Below are positions 1 to 5,247 of a stretch of 6,988 bases of DNA, piece after piece (the stretch's first letter is position 1; each line of letters opens with the position of its first letter). The position numbers and the translations under genes were made by a program. Origin of the DNA: DATNNN01 sp035601815 (lineage in GTDB: Bacteria; Pseudomonadota; Alphaproteobacteria; Rhizobiales; Xanthobacteraceae); the NCBI GenBank assembly GCA_035601815.1, contig DATNNN010000162.1, forward strand, positions 1-6,988. The letters run 5' to 3'. The notes beneath the pieces were generated by a model. The model was not told the DNA's origin and searched no databases. It worked only from the letters and a program-made list of their open reading frames with translations.

Positions 1-177
1 ACCGGCCCGGGCGCGACCACGCTGCCGATCCGCATCTATAGCCAGGTGCGCCTCGGCGTGACGCCGGAGATCAACGCCGTGTGCACGCTGTTCATCGGCC
101 TCGTGGTGCTGATCCTCCTCATCGCCTCGATCTTCACCAAGCGGCAGGCGGCGTTCACCGCCGCCGCGCACGCCTGA
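1..177 (+). CDS. ABC transporter permease, polyamine (PotC/PotI) type, C-terminal fragment
   Basis: This is the last 58 codons of an inner-membrane permease, cut by the left window edge and ending at TGA 175-177. The visible peptide begins TGPGATTLPIRIYSQVRLGV, continues with TPEIN, and then has one hydrophobic helix (about residues 27-46, rich in L, I and V) followed by a short basic cytoplasmic tail (TKRQ). The pattern 'TTLP-IYS-VR-GVTPEINA' followed by a final helix is typical of the second permease (PotC/PotI) of spermidine/putrescine-type importers of the binding-protein-dependent family. Known for the family: it pairs with a PotB/PotH permease and a PotA/PotG ATPase. Those partners would lie to the left, outside the window. 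The substrate cannot be fixed from this fragment, because relatives also carry other small cationic or opine-like solutes. The stop lies 8 nt before pgi, suggesting co-transcription. Confidence 0.75.
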   Translation, partial: TGPGATTLPIRIYSQVRLGVTPEINAVCTLFIGLVVLILLIASIFTKRQAAFTAAAHA

Positions 178-181
178 GGGG
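176..181 (+). promoter_or_regulatory. Ribosome binding site of pgi overlapping the upstream stop codon
   Basis: GAGGGG lies 4 nt before the ATG at 186 and shares bases with the TGA that ends the permease gene. It supports the ATG at 186 over the in-frame upstream ATG at 81, which lies inside the permease coding sequence. It also suggests that ribosomes finishing the permease may help initiate pgi. Confidence 0.6.
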
Positions 182-185
182 CCAT

Positions 186-1481
186 ATGCACGTGCAATCG
201 ATTGAACACGCGCTGCAGGAGACGATCGGCGAGGGCGGCGTGCCCGAGGCCGCGGTGAACGCGGCGCTCGCGCGCCTCGCCGATCCGCTGGCGAAACTGC
301 GCCGGGCGCACGAGGACGGCTCGCTGCCGCTGCTGCGTCTGCCCGAAAAGAAGGACGACATCGACGCCCTTGCCAATGTCGCCCAGGAGCTGGCGCACGC
401 GAGCGACGTCGTCTTTCTCGGCACCGGCGGCTCGAGTCTCGGCGGTCAGACCTTGGCGCAGCTTTCCGGCTACGGCACGCCGGCAGCGCATCTGCGCCGC
501 GGCGCCCGCGCCCATTTCCTCGACAACCTCGATCCACAGACGCTGGAGGCGGTGCTCGAGCTGCCGCTGAAGACCACGCGTTTCGTCGCCATCTCCAAGT
601 CCGGCGGCACCGCCGAGACCTTGATGCAGGTGATGGCGGTGATCGCGGTCCTCGCCGAGAAGGGCCTGAAACCCAAGGACCATCTGGTCGGTATCTCCGA
701 GCCCGCGAAGAAGGGCGGCAAGAATGGCCTGCGCGCGCTCTTGGAAGAGGCGGGCGCGCCGGTGCTCGACCACGATCCGGCCATCGGCGGGCGCTTCTCG
801 GCGCTCTCCAACGTCGGGCTGCTCCCCGCACTCGTCCTCGACCTCGATCCGCACGCGATCCGCGCCGGCGCCGGCGAGGCGCTGGCGGCGATCCTCGCCG
901 GCCGGCCGGCGGAGGAAGTCCCGGCCGCGATCGGGGCCGCGCTCAGCGTCGCCGCCGCCGCGGGCGGCAAGCCCATCATCGCCATGCTGGCTTACGCCGA
1001 TCGCCTGGAGCGCTTCACGCGTTGGTGGGCGCAGCTCTGGGCCGAGAGCCTTGGCAAGGGCGGCAAGGGCACGACGCCGATGGCGGCGCTTGGCCCAGTC
1101 GACCAGCACAGCCAGTTGCAGCTCTGGCTCGACGGCCCGCGCGACAAGCTGTTCACCGTGATCTCCACCCGCACCGCCGGCAAGGGCCCGCGCATCGAAG
1201 CGGCGCTTGCCAAGACCGCCGGCGAGCCGGAATTCGGCGGCCGCAGCGTCGGCGATCTCGTCGCCTCCGAGGCCCGCGCCACCACCGAGACGCTCGCCAA
1301 GCACGGCCGCCCGGTGCGTACCATCAAGCTCGAGCGCTTGGACGAGCGGGCGCTCGGCGCCCTCATGATGCACTTCATGCTCGAAACCGTCCTCGCCGCG
1401 GGCCTCCTCGGCGTCGATCCGTTCGACCAGCCGGCGGTGGAAGAGAGCAAGCGCCTCGCCAAGCAGCATCTCGCCCGCTGA
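186..1481 (+). CDS. pgi: Glucose-6-phosphate isomerase, short bacterial form
   Basis: This 431-residue cytoplasmic enzyme interconverts glucose 6-phosphate and fructose 6-phosphate, linking glycolysis/gluconeogenesis with the Entner-Doudoroff and pentose phosphate routes. Two SIS-type sugar isomerase folds are visible. The first carries the loop GTGGSSLGG (residues 79-87) and the phosphate-binding SKSGGT (137-142). GGRFS (201-205) matches the first PGI signature and contains the active-site Arg. AESLGKG supplies the probable catalytic Glu287, DQHSQ contains His308, and FDQPAVEESK (413-422) is the C-terminal signature ending in the active-site Lys; it has Ala where most members have Gly. The usual long form is about 540-550 residues; this one matches the shorter type found in some Alphaproteobacteria. 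ATG 186 was chosen because an in-frame ATG at 81 lies within the upstream gene and a GAGGGG site precedes 186. The 8-nt gap suggests an operon with the permease. Confidence 0.93.
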   Translation: MHVQSIEHALQETIGEGGVPEAAVNAALARLADPLAKLRRAHEDGSLPLLRLPEKKDDIDALANVAQELAHASDVVFLGTGGSSLGGQTLAQLSGYGTPAAHLRRGARAHFLDNLDPQTLEAVLELPLKTTRFVAISKSGGTAETLMQVMAVIAVLAEKGLKPKDHLVGISEPAKKGGKNGLRALLEEAGAPVLDHDPAIGGRFSALSNVGLLPALVLDLDPHAIRAGAGEALAAILAGRPAEEVPAAIGAALSVAAAAGGKPIIAMLAYADRLERFTRWWAQLWAESLGKGGKGTTPMAALGPVDQHSQLQLWLDGPRDKLFTVISTRTAGKGPRIEAALAKTAGEPEFGGRSVGDLVASEARATTETLAKHGRPVRTIKLERLDERALGALMMHFMLETVLAAGLLGVDPFDQPAVEESKRLAKQHLAR

Positions 1482-1563
1482 GCATGTGTAGAGCGTGGAC
1501 TCCGCTCCCGGAAGGTCGCCGCGCGCGCTAGATTGCGGTCCATTGAGTCGCGAGGGGCGACGA
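1482..1563 (+). promoter_or_regulatory. pgi-mutL intergenic gap, possible weak mutL promoter
   Basis: This 82-nt gap holds a small inverted repeat, GAGCG (1491-1495) and CGCTC (1503-1507), with a 7-nt loop and no following T-run, so it is not a convincing terminator. A TAGATT hexamer at 1529-1534 could act as a -10 element, but no good -35 match lies 16-18 nt upstream. mutL may therefore be read from its own weak promoter or by read-through from pgi; the sequence alone does not decide. The mutL ribosome binding site, GAGGGG, lies at 1552-1557. Confidence 0.25.
1552..1557 (+). promoter_or_regulatory. Ribosome binding site that fixes the mutL start
   Basis: GAGGGG lies 6 nt before the ATG at 1564. 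The frame is open further upstream, with a possible start at 1495, but that 23-residue extension resembles no MutL N-terminus and has no comparable site before it. Confidence 0.7.
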
Positions 1564-3345
1564 ATGACGGTCCGTCAGTTGCCCGAAGCCGTGGTCAACC
1601 GTATCGCCGCCGGCGAGGTGGTGGAGCGGCCGGCGTCGGTGGTGAAGGAGCTGGTGGAGAACGCGCTCGACGCTGGCGCGCGCCGCATCGAGCTCGTGCT
1701 TGCGGGCGGCGGATCGCGCCTTGTGCGGGTGAGCGACGACGGCGCCGGCATGGCTCGCGCGGACCTAGCGCTGGCTGTAGACCGCCACGCCACCTCCAAG
1801 CTTCCCGGCGACGACCTCGATGCCATCGCCACGCTGGGCTTCCGCGGCGAGGCGCTGCCCTCCATCGGCGCGGTGGCGAAGCTTTCCATTGTCACCCGCG
1901 CCAGGGGTGCCGCGGAAGGAAGCGAAATCCGCGTCGAGGGCGGGAAGAAGTCGGGGGTCCGCCCCGCGGCGTTGACCGCAGGCACCCGCGTGGAGGTGCG
2001 CGAGCTGTTCTACGCCACCCCGGCGCGGCTCAAGTTCCTCAAGTCCGATCGCGCCGAGAACGCCGCCGCCGTCGAGGCACTGCGCCGTCTGGCGCTGGCG
2101 CGGCCGGACGTCGCCTTCGTGCTCGTGACCGAGGACCGCCCGGCGGTGACCTACGCTGCGCAGAAGAGCGACGCCCAAGGCCGCCGCGCCCGTTTCGCCG
2201 AGGTGCTCGGCGCCGACCTCCATGACAACGCGGTGGCGGTCGAGGGCGAACGCGCCGGCGTGCGCCTCTCCGGCCTCGCCGGCTTGCCCACGTTCTCGCG
2301 CGCGAACTCGCTCGCCCAATATCTCTTCGTCAACGGCCGGCCGGTGCGCGACAAGGTGCTGCTCGGGGCCGTGCGCGCGGCCTACGCCGATCTCCTCCAC
2401 GGCGACCGCTATCCGGTGGTGGCGCTGTTCCTCGATGTCGATCCGCGTGAGGTGGACGTGAACGTCCACCCGGCCAAGACCGAGGTGCGCTTCCGCGACC
2501 CCGGCAATGTCCGCGCGCTCATCGTGCGCACGCTCTCCGACGCCCTCGGCACCGGCGCTCGGCGCTCGGCCACCACGGGGGCCGGGCGCCTCGTTGCCTT
2601 TGCCCGGCCGCACGGCCGCGGGCGCAGCCTCCCGAGCTGGCGGGGTGCGGCGGCGCCGCTGCGAACGGGTTTTGCCGAGGCGGGGCAGGCAGCGTTCGCG
2701 GTGATTTCCGAGCCGTCCGCCGATGCCCGCGCCGATTTGGCCCCGGTGCAGAGCGAGCTCTTGAATCGCCCGCTCGGAGCCGCGCGGGCGCAGATCCACG
2801 AGACCTACATTGTGGCGCAGACCCGTGACGGCCTCGTGGTGGTCGACCAGCACGCGGCCCACGAACGCCTCGTCTATGAGAAGCTGAAGGCGGCCCTCGA
2901 CCGCGACGGCGTCGCCCGCCAAATTCTGCTCGTGCCCGTGGTGGTCGAGCTCGATCCCGCCGACGCCTCCGCGCTGATCGAGCGCCACGACGAGCTCGCA
3001 CGCCTCGGCCTCGTGCTCGAAGCCTTCGGCCCCGGCGCGGTGTTGGTGCGGGAAGCCCCGGCGCTGCTCGGCGAAGCCGACGTGCAGGGCCTCGTGCGCG
3101 ATCTCGCCGAGCACATGGCCGAATGGGACGCGGCGCTTCCCTTGGAAAGACGCCTGCTGGCGGTGGCCTCGTCCATGTCCTGCCACGGCTCGGTGCGCGC
3201 CGGCCGCCGCCTCAAGCCCGAGGAGATGAACGCGCTCCTGCGCGAGATGGAAGCCACCGACTACGCCGGCCAGTGCAACCACGGCCGGCCCACCTACGTG
3301 GAGCTCAAGCTCGCCGATATCGAGAAGCTGTTCGGTCGCCGTTAG
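1564..3345 (+). CDS. mutL: DNA mismatch repair protein MutL, endonuclease-type
   Basis: This 593-residue protein couples mismatch recognition by MutS to strand incision and removal. The N-terminal GHKL ATPase is complete: VNRIAAGEVVERP, then KELVENALDAGA with catalytic Glu29 and Mg-binding Asn33, SDDGAGM (57-63), RHATSKL (74-80) and GFRGEAL (92-98). The transducer domain ends in VNVHPAKTEVRF, with the ATP-contacting Lys305. A Gly/Ala/Arg-rich linker of about 70 residues (about 345-410) follows. The C-terminal dimerisation domain carries the full metal-dependent endonuclease motif DQHAAHERLVYE (428-439), SCHGSVRAGR (539-548) and QCNHGRP (570-576). These are known signatures of nicking MutL proteins in bacteria without MutH, and E. 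coli MutL lacks the first. The start matches the family (Glu29 falls at the E. coli position). The last codon and stop overlap the convergent rsmD stop by 4 nt. The product is highly certain; the nicking activity is inferred. Confidence 0.98.
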   Translation: MTVRQLPEAVVNRIAAGEVVERPASVVKELVENALDAGARRIELVLAGGGSRLVRVSDDGAGMARADLALAVDRHATSKLPGDDLDAIATLGFRGEALPSIGAVAKLSIVTRARGAAEGSEIRVEGGKKSGVRPAALTAGTRVEVRELFYATPARLKFLKSDRAENAAAVEALRRLALARPDVAFVLVTEDRPAVTYAAQKSDAQGRRARFAEVLGADLHDNAVAVEGERAGVRLSGLAGLPTFSRANSLAQYLFVNGRPVRDKVLLGAVRAAYADLLHGDRYPVVALFLDVDPREVDVNVHPAKTEVRFRDPGNVRALIVRTLSDALGTGARRSATTGAGRLVAFARPHGRGRSLPSWRGAAAPLRTGFAEAGQAAFAVISEPSADARADLAPVQSELLNRPLGAARAQIHETYIVAQTRDGLVVVDQHAAHERLVYEKLKAALDRDGVARQILLVPVVVELDPADASALIERHDELARLGLVLEAFGPGAVLVREAPALLGEADVQGLVRDLAEHMAEWDAALPLERRLLAVASSMSCHGSVRAGRRLKPEEMNALLREMEATDYAGQCNHGRPTYVELKLADIEKLFGRR

Positions 3346-3896
3346 GCCAACTTCAGAAAAATCACTTCCGTATCGTCGTAGCGCCGCCGCTCGAGCTCCT
3401 CGTAGCCGTCCGGCGTCTTGAAACCCGGCTCGGCCGCGTCCTCGACGACGACGAGCGCCTGCGGGTTCAGCCAGCCGCCGGCGCGCGCGCCGGCGAGCGC
3501 CTTTTCGGCGAGGCCCTGGCCGTAGGGCGGGTCGCAGAACACGAGATCGAACGGATCGATCGGCCCGCGCGCTCCGAGCTTCGCCGCATCGCGGCGGAAG
3601 ACGTTGCTGATCCCGATCACGCCGAGGGTCTCGATGTTCTCCCGGATGATGCCGCGCGCTTCGATGGTTTCCTCGACGAACAGCGCGAACTTCGCCCCGC
3701 GCGACAGCGCCTCCAGCCCGAGCGCGCCGGTGCCGGCGAAGAGATCCATCACGCGGGCATCGGTGATGGGGTCGCCGTAGGCATGGACCAGGATGTTGAA
3801 GATCGACTCGCGCAGGCGGTCCGAGGTGGGCCGGATCGCGTTCGACTTCGGCCCCTGCAGGTTCCGCCCGCGGAATTTCCCGGCGACGATGCGCAT
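3342..3896 (-). CDS. rsmD: 16S rRNA (guanine-966-N2)-methyltransferase
   Basis: This 184-residue protein, the usual length for the family, transfers a methyl group from S-adenosylmethionine to N2 of G966 in 16S rRNA, a base near the decoding P site. It opens with the RsmD hallmark MRIVAGKFRGRNL, then RPTSDRLRESIFNIL (22-36), which precedes the methyltransferase core. SAM-binding motif I is MDLFAGTGALG (50-60), with the acidic VEE at 74-76 at the end of the next strand. The catalytic N-methyltransferase motif IV is CDPPY (121-125). The start ATG shares its A with the stop of the upstream gene (TGATG). A GGGGA ribosome binding site sits 5 nt before it, inside the last rluB codons, indicating translational coupling. 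The stop overlaps the mutL stop on the opposite strand. The frame stays open far upstream across rluB, but that extension is shadow sequence, not a fusion. Confidence 0.96.
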   Translation of the reverse strand: MRIVAGKFRGRNLQGPKSNAIRPTSDRLRESIFNILVHAYGDPITDARVMDLFAGTGALGLEALSRGAKFALFVEETIEARGIIRENIETLGVIGISNVFRRDAAKLGARGPIDPFDLVFCDPPYGQGLAEKALAGARAGGWLNPQALVVVEDAAEPGFKTPDGYEELERRRYDDTEVIFLKLA

Positions 3897-4756
3897 CAGC
3901 GTCCCCGGCGTCGCCGGAACTGCTTGGGCGCCGGTTTTTCGCGCGCCGGCGCCGGCTTCGGCGGGCGAGGTTTCTCGCGCTCCTCGACGCGCAACGGGGC
4001 GGAGAAATCCGTGCCCGCCGCGCGCATGAGCTTGTGGCCGAGCTGTTCCTGCAACGCGCGGCTCTTCACTTCCTCCACCGATCCGGGCTTGAGCTCGCCG
4101 AGCTGAAACGGCCCGTAGGAGACACGGATCAAGCGGTTCACCGCGAGCTCCAGGTGGCGAAGGACGTTGCGCACCTCGCGGTTCTTGCCCTCGCGCAGAC
4201 CGAGCGTGAGCCATGTGTTCGCGCCCTGGGAGCGGTCGAGCGTCGCCTCGATCGGGCCATAGGACACGCCCTCCACCGTCACGCCGCGGCGCAGCCGGTC
4301 GAGCGCGTCCTGCGTCACCGAGCCGTGGGCGCGGGCGCGATAGCGGCGGAGCCACCCGGTGGCGGGCAATTCCAGCGCCCGCGCCAGCCCCCCGTCGTTG
4401 GTGAGCAACAGCAATCCTTCGCTGTTGAGGTCGAGGCGGCCGACGCTGACGAGGCGCGGCAAGTGCTTCGGCAGCGCGCCGAAGATCGTCGGCCGCCCGC
4501 GCTCGTCGCGGTTCGTGGTCACGAGGCCGCGCGGCTTGTGATAGAGGAAAAGCCGTGTGCGCTCCGCCTGCGGCAAGGGGTTGCCGTCGACGCTCACCCG
4601 GTCGCCGGGCTTCACGTTCAGTGCCGGGCTCGAGAGCCGCTCGCCGTTGACCTCGACGCGGCCGGCGGCGATCCAGCCCTCGGCCTCCCGCCGCGAGCAC
4701 AGGCCCGCGCGGGCCATGACTTTGGCAATACGCTCGCCGTCGGTGTTGCGGTCCAT
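3896..4756 (-). CDS. rluB: Ribosomal large subunit pseudouridine synthase, RsuA/RluB family
   Basis: This 286-residue protein converts a specific rRNA uridine to pseudouridine. An S4 RNA-binding domain (about residues 8-55) holds RIAKVMARAGLCSRREAE and the VEVNG turn. The catalytic domain starts at LFLYHKPRGLVTT (69-81) and contains GRLDLNSEGLLLLTNDG (106-122), whose Asp109 is the expected nucleophile. A later conserved block is LREGKNREVRNVLRHL. The S4 domain, the overall length and the GRLDxxSEGL motif fit RluB (23S rRNA U2605 in E. coli; 291 residues). RsuA, RluE and RluF share the fold, so the exact uridine is inferred. About 40 C-terminal residues form a Lys/Arg/Pro/Ala-rich tail ending FRRRRGR, probably disordered and RNA-binding. 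The ATG at 4756 has GGGAG 4 nt upstream. The stop overlaps the rsmD start by one base. The gene is divergent from tadA. Confidence 0.9.
   Translation of the reverse strand: MDRNTDGERIAKVMARAGLCSRREAEGWIAAGRVEVNGERLSSPALNVKPGDRVSVDGNPLPQAERTRLFLYHKPRGLVTTNRDERGRPTIFGALPKHLPRLVSVGRLDLNSEGLLLLTNDGGLARALELPATGWLRRYRARAHGSVTQDALDRLRRGVTVEGVSYGPIEATLDRSQGANTWLTLGLREGKNREVRNVLRHLELAVNRLIRVSYGPFQLGELKPGSVEEVKSRALQEQLGHKLMRAAGTDFSAPLRVEEREKPRPPKPAPAREKPAPKQFRRRRGR
3902..3906 (-). promoter_or_regulatory. Ribosome binding site of rsmD inside the rluB 3' end
   Basis: Read on the minus strand this is GGGGA, 5 nt before the rsmD ATG and wholly within the last rluB codons. Together with the TGATG stop/start overlap it is the expected layout for termination-reinitiation coupling between the two rRNA-modification genes. 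Confidence 0.6.
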
Positions 4757-4806
4757 GGTGCTCCCGTGCGAGTTCGACTAACACGGCCTTGGGCCGGAGA
4801 CGAGCA
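4757..4806. promoter_or_regulatory. Divergent rluB / tadA intergenic region (50 nt)
   Basis: This short head-to-head gap must hold, or lie next to, the start signals of both genes. On the minus strand the rluB site GGGAG occupies 4765-4761. On the plus strand the tadA site GGAGA occupies 4796-4800. Between them CGGCC (4784-4788) and GGCCG (4792-4796) form a perfect 5-bp inverted repeat with a 3-nt TTG loop. It could be a small hairpin beside the tadA ribosome binding site, or chance in GC-rich DNA. No clear -35/-10 pair is visible in either direction, so at least one promoter may extend into the opposing gene. Confidence 0.4.
4796..4800 (+). promoter_or_regulatory. Ribosome binding site that favours a GTG start for tadA
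   Basis: GGAGA lies 6 nt before the GTG at 4807. The first in-frame ATG (4819) has only a weak GAG close upstream. An in-frame TTG at 4789 would place this site inside the coding region. Confidence 0.55.
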
Positions 4807-5247
4807 GTGCAGAGCTTCATGGAGATTGCGTTCGCCGAGGCGGAATTGGCCGTCGCCGCCGGCGAGGTGCCGATCGGCGCGGTGGTCGTGCGCGCCGGCG
4901 AGGTGGTCGCGCGCGCCTATAACCGCACGCTCAGCGACAAGGACCCGACGGCGCACGCCGAGATGCTGGTGCTGCGGGCGGCGGCGGCACAGCTCGGCAA
5001 CGAGCGGCTTGCCGACAGCGATCTTTACGTGACGCTCGAGCCCTGCACCATGTGCGCCGCGGCAATTTCGCTTGCCCGCGTCCGCCGCCTCTACTTCGGC
5101 GCGGCCGATCCCAAAGGCGGCGCGGTGGACTCCGGTGTGCGCTTCTTCACGCAGCCCACCTGCCACCACCGGCCGGAAGTCTATTCCGGCATCGGCGAGG
5201 AGAGGGCGGCGCAAATGTTCAAGACTTTTTTCGCTTCCCGCCGTTAG
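4807..5247 (+). CDS. tadA: tRNA-specific adenosine deaminase TadA
   Basis: This 146-residue zinc enzyme deaminates adenosine 34 of tRNA-Arg(ACG) to inosine, letting one tRNA read CGU, CGC and CGA; it is essential in most bacteria. The cytidine/deoxycytidylate deaminase fold is clear. FMEIAFAEAELA forms the first helix and GEVPIGAVVV the first strands. TAHAEM gives zinc-ligand His50 and proton-shuttling Glu52. LEPCTMCAAAI supplies zinc ligands Cys80 and Cys83. The later DPKGGAVDSG segment is also typical. Length is normal for the family. I prefer GTG 4807 because of the well-spaced GGAGA site and because homologues have a few residues before the FM-x-x-A helix; ATG 4819 (142 residues) is the alternative. 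The gene is divergent from rluB, and its last 29 nt, encoding the C-terminal FKTFFASRR, overlap the 3' end of purD on the other strand. Confidence 0.95.
   Translation: MQSFMEIAFAEAELAVAAGEVPIGAVVVRAGEVVARAYNRTLSDKDPTAHAEMLVLRAAAAQLGNERLADSDLYVTLEPCTMCAAAISLARVRRLYFGAADPKGGAVDSGVRFFTQPTCHHRPEVYSGIGEERAAQMFKTFFASRR

Noticed and set aside
36..1469. A 477-codon open frame on the minus strand opposite pgi
   Set aside because: It is antisense to a gene with complete family motifs. The product is a low-complexity Arg/Ala/Gly/His-rich string with no recognisable domain, as expected when G/C-rich third positions suppress stop codons on the other strand.
1491..1507. Inverted repeat after pgi as a terminator
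   Set aside because: The stem is only 5 bp with a 7-nt loop and no T-tract follows.
1765..3282. A 505-codon open frame on the minus strand opposite mutL
   Set aside because: Same codon-bias shadow: no domain, composition dominated by Arg, Gly, Ala, His and Glu, and it lies wholly inside an unambiguous MutL gene.
3342..4820. A 492-codon frame suggesting an RsmD protein fused to a large N-terminal domain
   Set aside because: The part upstream of 3896 is out of frame with the real pseudouridine synthase and has no family features. RsmD starts at its conserved MRIVAGKFRG, with its own ribosome binding site and normal length.
5226..5231. Run of six T residues near the tadA end as a terminator
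   Set aside because: No GC-rich stem precedes it, and the run is coding on both strands (Phe codons in tadA, Lys codons in purD).
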